NCBI RefSeq assembly: GCF_042159835.1 | Contig: NZ_JBBVGT010000003.1 | Location: forward strand, 496,001 to 560,000 | DNA length: 64,000 nt | Source: Albibacterium profundi | GTDB lineage: Bacteria > Bacteroidota > Bacteroidia > Sphingobacteriales > Sphingobacteriaceae | Reading direction: 5' to 3' | Part shown: positions 17,173 through 26,189 of the stretch, one piece after another | How the letters are laid out: each line of letters begins with the position of its first letter | How positions within the stretch are numbered: position 1 is the stretch's first letter | Translations under genes and position numbers: made by a program | The notes under the pieces: generated by a model | Told to the model about the DNA's origin: nothing | The model's database searches: none | The model's input: the letters and a program-made list of their open reading frames with translations, nothing else

Positions 17173-18339
17173 TTACACATTTACGTTCGTCATTACAACG
17201 ATTATGAATGCAATCACCGAGACGATCAGTCCATACATAAATATACTGTATGCCTGTCTGAGTAATTTAAATTTTCGACCGAGTACGACACCTTGTGAGT
17301 AGACATCCTTAATTAATGTGCCATATAAATAGTCGCGATCTTCCATCACTTCTCGCATCCCTCTATCGTAATCGGGCAGTTGCATTTTATAGAAATTTCC
17401 AAAAAACAAGAGATTAACTTTCTTTTCTTTCACCTCCTCCACGCTATGTTTAACATTGGGTATCGACGGCCGCGTAGCCAAAATTGCTAAAACCATCGTG
17501 CCTAAACTCGCGGTGAGAAGGATGGCGGTCGGAATGATAAGGTGTGCGTTGTTATCTAGTTTTCTCAACAATAAAGCAATGACCACTGATAAGATAATCG
17601 AGTTTACGGTAATGAGGATATTTGCCTTGTTATCTGCCATATCGCTTAGACGCTGATTGTTGGTTGACGTAATTCTAAACATCGTTTCTATTCCACGATC
17701 GGGGCGTTTTTTCTGCTTGTTACTAACTTCTGTATTGATTATCTCTTCCAATTCTTTTTGCTTCAATGCGCTCGTATTTGCCTGTTTTTTTTCTTCTAAT
17801 AAGTTGCGGCAATAGCTTGTGTGATATTTATGGTTTTCTAATAATTTGATCGTTTGTCTTCGCCATTCGTTTTTGTCAACCTGAACTCCCGTTGCCTCGG
17901 CTTCCCTGCGCATCAATTTGTTCCGTATGGTAAACCAATCGCTTCCCAAATGGTATAGGTCTGCATCACAGACTATTTCTTCCAAAAGATTTTTAGGATC
18001 CTGAGGCGGTTTAGTAGCAAGAATACAGTTTCTCACTTGCACGATCATTTCTTCGTCTACCTGATTTTGTCTTAAGAAGGCTTCGGCGAGATCTGCGCCT
18101 CGCATCTCATGGCCTATGCAGCCAGCTTCATAGTATCCAATATCGTGGAAGTATGCTGCAATTTTTACAATAGCCGAATCGCGTTCTCCCAGCTGATAAT
18201 GCGCAGAGATCTTCCTGACTGCCTCTACAACTTCTTTGACATGTATACTGTTATGAAAGATAAGATTTGGATCCTTGCGCTCATCGATATAAGTTTGAAC
18301 ATGGTTTGCTGCTTGTTCAATTAATTTGTTATAGTCCAT
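17173..18339 (-). CDS. HD-domain phosphohydrolase fused to PycTM (Pycsar effector-like) membrane domain
   Basis: About 388 residues from the ATG at 18339 (open frame continues to 18465 without a good start). Residues 20-190 are an HD domain: H29/H33, H65-D66 in AAYFHDIGYY, H77-E78 and D125/D127 in CDADLYHLG, so a metal-dependent phosphohydrolase is expected. Residues about 225-388 match the PycTM family: NNQRLSDMADNKANILI just before two hydrophobic helices (about 245-295), a cytosolic stretch, and a last helix near the C-terminus. In Pycsar defence PycTM proteins are opened by cyclic CMP or UMP; no cyclase gene is adjacent. Placed 6 bases ahead of ppk1, it probably acts in nucleotide or polyphosphate signalling. 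Confidence 0.85.
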   Translation of the reverse strand: MDYNKLIEQAANHVQTYIDERKDPNLIFHNSIHVKEVVEAVRKISAHYQLGERDSAIVKIAAYFHDIGYYEAGCIGHEMRGADLAEAFLRQNQVDEEMIVQVRNCILATKPPQDPKNLLEEIVCDADLYHLGSDWFTIRNKLMRREAEATGVQVDKNEWRRQTIKLLENHKYHTSYCRNLLEEKKQANTSALKQKELEEIINTEVSNKQKKRPDRGIETMFRITSTNNQRLSDMADNKANILITVNSIILSVVIALLLRKLDNNAHLIIPTAILLTASLGTMVLAILATRPSIPNVKHSVEEVKEKKVNLLFFGNFYKMQLPDYDRGMREVMEDRDYLYGTLIKDVYSQGVVLGRKFKLLRQAYSIFMYGLIVSVIAFIIVVMTNVNV

Positions 18340-18413
18340 TCGACATATTTGTTTGTGGTGGGAACTACTTAAATTTAGTAAATAATTCTCAATAAACCAT
18401 TGGAGCGTTCTGG

Positions 18414-19295
18414 TTAGAACCTTCCTCTCAATCCAAGACCATGAACAGTAGGAACCAATGCCCATTCAATGCTGTTATCCTTTTTTAAAGGGTTGGTGTA
18501 TCGGGTTTCGTCCATGCGTTTTATAATTGCATTCGTACAAAACCACGATATAGCAGCACCAAAAGCCATATCCGAAAGCCAATGCGAGTCGGAATACATC
18601 CGAGAAGCCAAGGTAATTCCACCTGTTGCATAGAGTCCTGCCTTCAACCAAGGATTATCAGTCCGATTAGCTAAAACTAAAGCACTTACCATAGCAATCT
18701 GAATATGACCTGATGGAAAAGAATGATACGCGGCTTCAGGTGACATCGGATCAAAAGCCCAGGGACCTACGTTCGTTCCCGGTCTTGCGCGGCCGATGAC
18801 TGTTTTCATCAATGTTTGAACAGCACCACTTGTCAAGTAAGCCGCCCCTAAGATTAAGCCTGTTTCTTTTGCCCATTCATTGTTGATGACTACTCCGGTC
18901 AGGTAAAAACCTCCGGTAAGGATAAAGGCAGCATACGGTTTGCCTAGATGAAAACCTGCTCGTTCCACGGTGTTCCATACCTTGGAATCCCGATCCTGCC
19001 AAAATGAACGAACCGGCTTGTCTATCAGGGTGATGAGAGCTGTGCCCGCTATGACGCCTCCGGTTTTTAACCAGTCCTTTTTCTTCCAGCGTAGAGGCGC
19101 TGATACAGCATGTGCTGTTGCGTCAGTAAAACGGAAGGCATCATGAACATGCAATACCTTCTGTGTGTCGGGATCGAATGTAAATGTTAATTTTTCGCTT
19201 GTATTTTCAGTAGCAACTAACGGGAAATTGCCGCTGTCAGCCCTTACCAAAAGACTACAGGTAAAAAGTACGATAAACAGAATAAACGTTCTCAT
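18414..19295 (-). CDS. Exported PAP2-family phosphatase
   Basis: A 293-residue protein with signal peptide (FILFIVLFTCSLLVRA). The PAP2/acid phosphatase signature is complete: KTVIGRARP, then SFPSGHIQIA, then SRMYSDSHWLSDMAFG with the catalytic histidine. Several hydrophobic helices around the motifs suggest a membrane form acting on lipid phosphates or undecaprenyl pyrophosphate on the periplasmic face; a soluble substrate is not excluded. It lies 74 bases upstream of the HD-PycTM gene in the same direction, so it may head the ppk1 operon, though a separate promoter in that gap is possible. Confidence 0.9.
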   Translation of the reverse strand: MRTFILFIVLFTCSLLVRADSGNFPLVATENTSEKLTFTFDPDTQKVLHVHDAFRFTDATAHAVSAPLRWKKKDWLKTGGVIAGTALITLIDKPVRSFWQDRDSKVWNTVERAGFHLGKPYAAFILTGGFYLTGVVINNEWAKETGLILGAAYLTSGAVQTLMKTVIGRARPGTNVGPWAFDPMSPEAAYHSFPSGHIQIAMVSALVLANRTDNPWLKAGLYATGGITLASRMYSDSHWLSDMAFGAAISWFCTNAIIKRMDETRYTNPLKKDNSIEWALVPTVHGLGLRGRF

Positions 19296-19377
19296 TTTTT
19301 TAAAATTCGGAAAGCCAAAGTTCTAAAAAATTAAAACATCCTTACGTCATATTGTGTGTGTGTTCCTGTTTCTGTAT

Positions 19378-21882
19378 TTAATTATGAATAGTCACGGTTT
19401 TACCACCACGATCCATTTCGTTGAATACTCTCAATTTAACAGTTCCCTCCGCCAATATCGGCTCTGTGTAGATTTGGCTGTCAATTGTAGGTTCCGTGCC
19501 GTCCAGTGTGTAGTGAATTGTAAATTCCGAAGAAACCGCGTTGCAATGTATTTGATCGTTGATAACCTTGACTCCTGCATCTGGAATTCTATAGTTGAAC
19601 CCTCCATGAAGGTAGTCAAGTTTTGCCAGCTCATGACTATTTACATGATGTGCAAATTCAAGCCAGTCACTCTGATAAAGCTCCTGCCAATTGTTTGCCC
19701 CGTTTTTCTCCCATTGAGACTCCGCAGCCCATGCTCGCTCTGCAAGGGCAAGTAGACGCGGTAAAAGCATGTATTCGAGTCGGTTATCATTATCTATCTT
19801 TTCAGACCAAAGTCCTCCTTTTACACCGACAATATTTTCCTTTCCCTGTTCGGTTAGGTTCTCTAAAGATCTAGATCCGGAGGTCTTAATATTCTTGAAA
19901 AAGTTTAAAGGAATAAAGCTAAATGAACGCTCAAGATCTGTGTATGTAGCCCAATTGTGCCCCGGTTCTTGATAGGTATTATCCCAAGCCTGATCTAAAT
20001 AGAAGTTGTTTGCCGGGATAAATACAATTGGATAACCCAGGTTAGCCAAGCGATAAGCTAAGTCTTCAGCTCCCGCACCGGCTACATTGTTCCACACGTC
20101 TAAAAGAATGTTGTCAGCACCAAACTGTGGGTTAGGTTGCATTTTATTACCTGTATTGACCATACCAAACTCTTCCCAGCCAGCCATTTGGAGGTTTCTT
20201 TCCTGAAGAATAGGGAGTAAATTGTTGATATAATACGTCCAAACCCCGTTTACAGACTTAATAGATTCACGTTCCATAAGGGTTTTGATCTGAGGCGATT
20301 GTTCCCAGACTCCACGAGGAACCTCGTCGCCGCCTAAAGAAATAGTGCTGAGCGTCAGACCCGCTTCTTTATACATGCCAACAATTTCATCGATTACTGT
20401 TTCTATAAAATGGAACGTAGAGGGGAGAGCTACGTTCATTACATTATCATTCCAATATTGAGCAGAACTATATTCAGATTTATCTTCAAAGTCTCGAAGT
20501 AAGAATTCCTTTGCCTCTCGCTCTTTCCCTTCCTTCATCAATGCATTGTAGCGTGCATCCATTGATTTGATTGCAGCGCGCGCATGGCCGGGTGTTTCAA
20601 TTTCCGGAATAACCGTAATATGTCTGTCCGCAGCAAAGCGAAGTATTTCTATAAAATCTGCTTGGCTTAAGTATTGTTTTTCTTCCGCAACAGCACCGGA
20701 GCCATAAGAAGGCTGGATAGATAGCCCGTCTTTAAAATCGGCAGATCGTTTGCTTCCCACTTCCGTAAGCTCCGGGAGTGACTTGATTTCAAGTCGCCAC
20801 CCTTCATCATCACTAAAATGCAAATGGAACTTATTCAATTTATAAGTAGCCATCAGATCCAAAACCTTTAAAATCTCTTCTTTGGAATGGAAGTTACGCG
20901 CGATATCCAGCATAAAGCCACGGTAAGCAAAGCGAGGTGCATCTTGAATGCTTACTAATGGCAAGGAGACGGATTCAGGGCGACCACCTTTTTGCGACCA
21001 AGCGTTTAACGGGAAAAGTGCTTTCAATGTTTGCACTCCGTAGAACGCTCCCGCCGGGTCAGCGGCTTTAATAACGATTTCTGTTGCCGTACTTTCCAAA
21101 CTATAGGCTTCATGATCGAATTCCGCCGCGTATACAAAGCGAATATCTGATGTTGTATCGGATGCCGTTGTAGATAGGCTTTTCCCAAATATTTTCTGCA
21201 AGGAAAGATTTAGGTTCGCTGCTTCCTTTTCAAAGCGACTGTCTGCTGATATGGTGGTATTGGGACTTAAGTCAAATGCACCACTTTCTTTGTCTATGTC
21301 TAGTTGAGCCGGTTGCGGGATTATTAGTCGTCCGGTCGATTTCAAAGCAGCTAAACGTTGGTTTAAATCGTATTGCTCTGCTAATGCATTGAGTTGTAAC
21401 TCTTGATACCCGGTATAGGGTAGGACCTGATAGTCTTCAATGTCAATTGCTCTAACCGTTGAGTCATCTGATGCGAGATAAAGTCCCGAAGGAGCAAAGG
21501 AAAAGTTGATTACTTTACTCTTAAACTCGATAGGAACCTCGATCGAATCGCCAGGTGCTATTCCCGAAAATCCATCTGCAAATTGAAGTCTATACAAATC
21601 GCCGTTCTCATGGGTCAACTTATAACCCGTTGTTTGGGTCACATCGATCGAGCGCATGGAGTTGAACCATAGCGACCATTCAGAACTAAGAACAGAATCG
21701 TCCGAGTTGTTGTATATGACAAACTGAGATATTGACCGCTTTCCGGCATCGTCTTCTCCTAAAACTTGCCAGGTGGCCTTGATGTCGATCGAGGATTGCG
21801 CTGGAAGGTTCGATGAACCACATGCAATAAACAGAAGAACGGCTACTAGCCTTAACGAGTTGATGTAAGTTGACTTATGCAT
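19378..21882 (-). CDS. GH20 beta-N-acetylhexosaminidase, lipoprotein
   Basis: An 834-residue exo-hexosaminidase that should remove terminal GlcNAc or GalNAc from glycans at the cell surface or periplasm. The signal ends in a lipobox (LLFIACG). Domains in order: chitobiase-type carbohydrate-binding domain (about 30-160), GH20b (about 190-320), the GH20 barrel (about 320-690) with HLHFSDDEGWRLEIK, PEIETPGHA and the catalytic pair D519-E520 in GGDEVP, and a C-terminal chitobiase-type domain (FTIHYTLDGTEP). It is third in a same-strand run after a sulfatase and a GH32 enzyme, with a 50-base gap to the GH32 gene. Confidence 0.95.
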   Translation of the reverse strand: MHKSTYINSLRLVAVLLFIACGSSNLPAQSSIDIKATWQVLGEDDAGKRSISQFVIYNNSDDSVLSSEWSLWFNSMRSIDVTQTTGYKLTHENGDLYRLQFADGFSGIAPGDSIEVPIEFKSKVINFSFAPSGLYLASDDSTVRAIDIEDYQVLPYTGYQELQLNALAEQYDLNQRLAALKSTGRLIIPQPAQLDIDKESGAFDLSPNTTISADSRFEKEAANLNLSLQKIFGKSLSTTASDTTSDIRFVYAAEFDHEAYSLESTATEIVIKAADPAGAFYGVQTLKALFPLNAWSQKGGRPESVSLPLVSIQDAPRFAYRGFMLDIARNFHSKEEILKVLDLMATYKLNKFHLHFSDDEGWRLEIKSLPELTEVGSKRSADFKDGLSIQPSYGSGAVAEEKQYLSQADFIEILRFAADRHITVIPEIETPGHARAAIKSMDARYNALMKEGKEREAKEFLLRDFEDKSEYSSAQYWNDNVMNVALPSTFHFIETVIDEIVGMYKEAGLTLSTISLGGDEVPRGVWEQSPQIKTLMERESIKSVNGVWTYYINNLLPILQERNLQMAGWEEFGMVNTGNKMQPNPQFGADNILLDVWNNVAGAGAEDLAYRLANLGYPIVFIPANNFYLDQAWDNTYQEPGHNWATYTDLERSFSFIPLNFFKNIKTSGSRSLENLTEQGKENIVGVKGGLWSEKIDNDNRLEYMLLPRLLALAERAWAAESQWEKNGANNWQELYQSDWLEFAHHVNSHELAKLDYLHGGFNYRIPDAGVKVINDQIHCNAVSSEFTIHYTLDGTEPTIDSQIYTEPILAEGTVKLRVFNEMDRGGKTVTIHN

Positions 21883-21932
21883 TATCGTGTCTTTTATTTG
21901 TCGACTAATTTAATACTTTAAACACAAGCTGC

Positions 21933-23609
21933 CTACCAGATGCTTTTTAATTTATGAAATTCCAGTTTTTCAATTACCGCATCACCACCCAACACCTTGA
22001 CATCATATGATGTATTGCTGGGAGCGAAGTTGTAATTCACAGGGATAAAAACCTGTCCGCCACTAGCAAATATCTCTACACCAGTACGATCAACATAGAT
22101 GATAAACTCTTGTTTCCCATTTACGAGAGGGACATGCGTTCGGATACCGTCGATGATGATTTCTTCGTCGTTCATTTGATAGTTCAGTACAAGGCCACGA
22201 AGATTAATTTGCAGATTGTTCGCAGTTTCTGGGTCAATCGTCATTCTAATTTCGGCAGTTTCGCTCTTTTGCTTCGATAAAGGATTGTCGCCATTGGGTG
22301 TTAATTTGATGCTTGATGCCTCGTAGCTGTCGGTTCTCAGAGCCTTTAATTCTTCAACCGGCGTCCTGAATAATCGCAATCCGTTTTCCGTTTGTTTCAA
22401 GTTGAGTTGCGTAGGTATGCTCATACTCTGATTGAAGTTCATCTCGTTGCGATCTGTATGTGTACGCCACCAGCCGATTTCTATGCGTCGCCCTTTCGGT
22501 TCGTTGCTTACGGTTTGAGCGGCATAGTAGTCGCGTCCATGCTGACTGAATAGTCTTTCTTCTTCCGGGCTAAAGGTTTTTCCATCAAATGTTCCGATAG
22601 CATATTGACCGTTGGCACCCGTTAATATCCACTTCTTTACCGAAGGATTTCCTTCCACCGGCAGCTCAAAAAACTCTGGACATTCATACATATAGCGATC
22701 ATTTCCATACCCACCAGAATACTTGCTGGCATACTCCCAGTGTTTCATATTAGTCGACGTAAAGAAATACATGCTATGCAGTTCGTCTGCTTCAGTAACA
22801 TAAAGTACCATCACCCAGCGCTTACTCGGTTCGTGCCAAATAACTTTAGGGTCCCGATTCCCATCGCTTATCTTATCCAAAATAGGTTCAGGTAGTTTGC
22901 TAAAATTTCTTCCGTCGACAGAATAGGCTAGGCCTTGTTTCCATGAATGCTCCGCAGCGGTGTAGTAGAGTATGAGTGGCGCTTGACCGATTTCTCCGAG
23001 GCCGCTTGTATTATTTGAATCCACAACGCCGCCTCCGCTGAACATCGTTCCATATTTATCGGGGTAGAGCGCTATGTCTATCTCTTCCCAATGTACGAGG
23101 TCCTTGGAAACCGCATGCCCCCAGTGCATATTTCCCCAGCCCCGTCCATAAGGGTTATGTTGGAAAAACAGATGGTATTCACCCTTGTAAAAAGCTAAAC
23201 CGTTGGGATCGTTGTTCCAGCCTCTTTTGGGTGAAAAATGAAACTGTCCGCGAAGCTTTTCTTCATAAAGTACCCCTTCGTTTTTGTCTTCGTCGGTTTG
23301 TACAATGGGCTGAAATACGTTGGCTCCCTTACTTAGTTCATTTACATGGAGGCTCAGTGTGTCGCCTTTCCATGCACTGATATCTAAATATGCGTACCAG
23401 TCTGCTTCTCCCTCTGCGAGCTCAATAGTAAACCAACGTAATTTTTCACCTTCAGATTTTATTTCAACTGTCTTGCTAGGCGCTCCATTCTTTACTGGAA
23501 GACGCAGATACTGTTTTTCTGCAACAAAGTCTTGTTGGAAATCTGTCTGACCATATGATAGCCCAGCAGTGACCATGAGGATTAAGATGAAGGAGAGAGT
23601 TTTTTTCAT
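21933..23609 (-). CDS. GH32 fructan hydrolase (levanase/inulinase/invertase type), exported
   Basis: A 558-residue enzyme with signal peptide (ILMVTAGLSYGQ). All three GH32 catalytic carboxylates are in place: nucleophile D134 in WNNDPNG, transition-state D253 in RDPK, acid/base E309 in YECPEFF. A non-catalytic domain of about 90 residues sits before the five-bladed propeller (QTDFQQDFVAEK to about residue 95), and a C-terminal beta-sandwich follows (about 410-558). This architecture is usual for Bacteroidota exo-acting fructanases. No SusCD pair or fructokinase is seen nearby, so whether it serves fructan use or a mixed sulfated glycan is open. Confidence 0.95.
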   Translation of the reverse strand: MKKTLSFILILMVTAGLSYGQTDFQQDFVAEKQYLRLPVKNGAPSKTVEIKSEGEKLRWFTIELAEGEADWYAYLDISAWKGDTLSLHVNELSKGANVFQPIVQTDEDKNEGVLYEEKLRGQFHFSPKRGWNNDPNGLAFYKGEYHLFFQHNPYGRGWGNMHWGHAVSKDLVHWEEIDIALYPDKYGTMFSGGGVVDSNNTSGLGEIGQAPLILYYTAAEHSWKQGLAYSVDGRNFSKLPEPILDKISDGNRDPKVIWHEPSKRWVMVLYVTEADELHSMYFFTSTNMKHWEYASKYSGGYGNDRYMYECPEFFELPVEGNPSVKKWILTGANGQYAIGTFDGKTFSPEEERLFSQHGRDYYAAQTVSNEPKGRRIEIGWWRTHTDRNEMNFNQSMSIPTQLNLKQTENGLRLFRTPVEELKALRTDSYEASSIKLTPNGDNPLSKQKSETAEIRMTIDPETANNLQINLRGLVLNYQMNDEEIIIDGIRTHVPLVNGKQEFIIYVDRTGVEIFASGGQVFIPVNYNFAPSNTSYDVKVLGGDAVIEKLEFHKLKSIW

Positions 23610-23718
23610 AGTATGCTTTGGTTTAGATTCGTGAATGATCTAGTAGAGCATGTTATGGTATGTTAAATATGATTAAGAAAGATATTGAAGTGATTGAAAA
23701 CTTGTTGATAAGTAAACA

Positions 23719-25395
23719 TCAAGGTTTTGGGTATACCTGATGTTGATCTGCCCATACTTTCCAACGTTCGCTCATTTCTTTTACCTTCTGCGGATATGTG
23801 GTTGCCAGGTTTTTTGTTTCGGTAGCGTCCGTCTTTACGTTGTAGAGTTCCCATTTGCTTTCTGCTCGCGGCCGTACAACCAATTTCCAATCTCCGATTC
23901 TTGCATACTTAGCATTAAAATGCTCATTAAACAGCTCTTCGTGTCCGTTCGATTTTTTACCATGGAGAGCGCTTAGGAAACTAATTCCGTCACTTGCCGT
24001 TATTTCATGACCATTAAATGTAGCGGGGTAGTCTGCATCTGCAATTTCGATGAAGGTGTTCATGAAGTCCATAATGTGTCCTACGTGCTGATTGTTAATA
24101 CTACCACGTTTAGCCTTCATGGATTTTGGTAGAAAAGCAATCATGGGTGTACGAACGCCACCTTCAAAAGACTGAGCTTTAGCTTCTCGCCAAGGAGTAT
24201 TTGATACATTCGCCCAGTTGGCCCCAAATGAAGTAAACGTAGTTTGCGGTCCAGGGAGGACATCTTTATCAACCGGGTAGTGTATAGTTTCACCATCTCT
24301 TGTTTGACTAGGGCGGTCAAAACCAGGACCATAGCGCATAGCATTCTCTGGACTGGCTCCATTGTCACTTAAAAAAACAATCAGTGTGTTATCAAGTTGT
24401 CCCCGTTCTCGCAGCTTGTCAATAATCCGACCGATACCTTGATCCATACGGTCGACCATCGCTGCATGAACCGCCATGGCATGTGCATCCCATTCTTTGT
24501 TTGGATTATCTTCCCAAGATTGCTCAGGGTGGAGTCGCTCGGATAATGGTTCGGTTTTCGGATCAATGAGTCCTAGATCAACCATCCGCTTGTAGCGCTG
24601 CTCGCGTATGGCCTGCCAGCCTACTTGATAGGTGTTTTCGTATTTCGCAATATCTTCAGGTAAAGCTTGTAATGGCCAGTGGGGCGCATTGTGGGCCAGA
24701 TACATAAAAAACGGTTGGTCTTTGGAGAAGTTTTCAATATATGCTACTGCTGTATCGTTTAGAGCATCCGTATGGTAATAGTCGTCCGGAACGCTTCTTA
24801 CTGCCTCCTCGCCGTTAACTAAGCTGAACGGGTCGAAAAAATCTACAACTCCCCAAATTGTACCGTAGTATTTGTCAAAACCTCGTCGGGTCGGATACTG
24901 TTCGATTGGCGAAAACAAGGGGTGGGTAGACTGGTGGTTTAACCATTTAAGCTGTTCTTTTGCGTCCGGTTGAACAATGGTATTGGATACATGCCATTTT
25001 CCAACCATAGCCGTCTGATACCCTGCCTCTTTTAATACTTCTGCTAAGGTGACCGTATTATCCGTTAAATGTCCCTGGTACCCGGGTGCCTCAGTTTGAG
25101 TGGTCATCTCACCAATGCCTGCCACGTGATTGTACTGTCCGGTTAGTAGTGCAGCGCGGCTGGGGCAACATCGGGAGGTATTGTAAAATTGTTTGAAGCG
25201 TACACCCTCTTTAGCTAAAAAGTCCAGATTGGGGGTTTCAATCTCACCTCCATAACATCCGAGATCGGAGTAGCCTAAGTCGTCCGCCATGATGACAAGT
25301 ATATTCGGAGGATTGGTTTTTGTTTCCCTCTTTTGTGAGTAGCTATTTGCTGATAAAAATAAGATGGATAAGAGTAGTAACAATAAATTTTTCAT
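23719..25395 (-). CDS. Exported sulfatase, Cys-type
   Basis: About 558 residues from the ATG at 25395 (an open extension to 25443 precedes a clean signal peptide, MKNLLLLLLSILFLSANSYS). Arylsulfatase-type features: metal site in NILVIMADDLGYSDLGCYGG, the formylglycine motif C76-C-P-S-R with AALLTG, GKWH near residue 130, and FLSDNGASPENA for the second metal site. The cysteine must be converted to formylglycine by a maturase, which is not in this window. It heads the run sulfatase, GH32, GH20 and is separated from GH32 by 109 bases. Confidence 0.94.
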   Translation of the reverse strand: MKNLLLLLLSILFLSANSYSQKRETKTNPPNILVIMADDLGYSDLGCYGGEIETPNLDFLAKEGVRFKQFYNTSRCCPSRAALLTGQYNHVAGIGEMTTQTEAPGYQGHLTDNTVTLAEVLKEAGYQTAMVGKWHVSNTIVQPDAKEQLKWLNHQSTHPLFSPIEQYPTRRGFDKYYGTIWGVVDFFDPFSLVNGEEAVRSVPDDYYHTDALNDTAVAYIENFSKDQPFFMYLAHNAPHWPLQALPEDIAKYENTYQVGWQAIREQRYKRMVDLGLIDPKTEPLSERLHPEQSWEDNPNKEWDAHAMAVHAAMVDRMDQGIGRIIDKLRERGQLDNTLIVFLSDNGASPENAMRYGPGFDRPSQTRDGETIHYPVDKDVLPGPQTTFTSFGANWANVSNTPWREAKAQSFEGGVRTPMIAFLPKSMKAKRGSINNQHVGHIMDFMNTFIEIADADYPATFNGHEITASDGISFLSALHGKKSNGHEELFNEHFNAKYARIGDWKLVVRPRAESKWELYNVKTDATETKNLATTYPQKVKEMSERWKVWADQHQVYPKP

Positions 25396-25504
25396 AATAG
25401 GTGCAGTAACGGTTGTTTGGAATATAGTGAATCGTTTTAGCAATTCGCTTAAATCAAAAATGAAGAAAAATTAACGAATATACAAATCGGGTTTTGCTGA
25501 TAAT

Positions 25505-26104
25505 TTAGTTATCTAGAGAAGTATCGATAGACGTTTGAGAAAGCATGGTTTTTTTCCAACGTCGGTATCCGTAGATACACATCACTGTGTAAAATACCGA
25601 CAGTGCCGAGAAAAAATATAAGCCTCGGTCGAATTGGAGGCCGATAGACACTAAATTTAGCACAAACCAATAATACCATGTGGAAAGCACTTTCTTGGCC
25701 TCCATATAAGTCGCTACAAAACTAAATATGGTGAGTGATGCATCTATATACGGTCGTTCAGAATCAGTATAATGGTCCATTACGTATCCAAGAAGTACGC
25801 TAAGTAGGCCGCAACTGATGATGGTGATGACATGATGATTGACTTTCCAGGTAACAACCGGCGTAATGCTTGAATCCTTCACCGTATGATTAAGCCAATA
25901 ATGCCAGCCATAAAACCCAGCTAGGATGTAGTATATATTTAAAACTGCTTCCAGGTAAAGTGTGACGTGCGTGTAGAGATAAACCGTGATGGCTGACGAA
26001 AGAATACCGAATATCCAGCACCAAATATTCTCTCTAACCATCAAAACCAAATACAGAATACCGAAGATAACCGAGACAATTTCGAGCCATGTATTAAGTT
26101 CCAT
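25505..26104 (-). CDS. pnuC: Nicotinamide riboside transporter PnuC
   Basis: About 199 residues from the ATG at 26104, with seven hydrophobic segments. The PnuC family pattern is clear: WLEIVSVIFGILYLVLMVRENIWCW at the start, the central YGWHYW and the C-terminal YYWFVLNLVSIGLQFDRGLYFFSALS. It moves nicotinamide riboside (or, in some Bacteroidota, thiamine) by facilitated diffusion. Thiamine-type PnuT proteins sit next to thiamine genes or a TPP riboswitch, neither of which is seen here, so nicotinamide riboside is preferred. It is a single gene with a short leader. Confidence 0.9.
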   Translation of the reverse strand: MELNTWLEIVSVIFGILYLVLMVRENIWCWIFGILSSAITVYLYTHVTLYLEAVLNIYYILAGFYGWHYWLNHTVKDSSITPVVTWKVNHHVITIISCGLLSVLLGYVMDHYTDSERPYIDASLTIFSFVATYMEAKKVLSTWYYWFVLNLVSIGLQFDRGLYFFSALSVFYTVMCIYGYRRWKKTMLSQTSIDTSLDN

Positions 26105-26189
26105 TGAGAACAAAGTAAACTAATTTTAACTAATTTGGCGCTTATTTTGAAAGATTAATATTAAATTTAAGTTATCAATAGAAGCATAT

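Noticed and set aside
17173..18339. Full Pycsar anti-phage defence system
   Set aside because: No pyrimidine cyclase gene next to the PycTM protein, and the operon is built around ppk1, so defence is not supported.
19354..19874. Plus-strand frames opposite the start of the GH20 gene end
   Set aside because: They overlap a complete GH20 gene with all catalytic motifs; no independent support.
19378..25395. Classical polysaccharide utilisation locus
   Set aside because: No SusC/SusD pair, no hybrid two-component or SARP-type regulator, and no transporter in the run.
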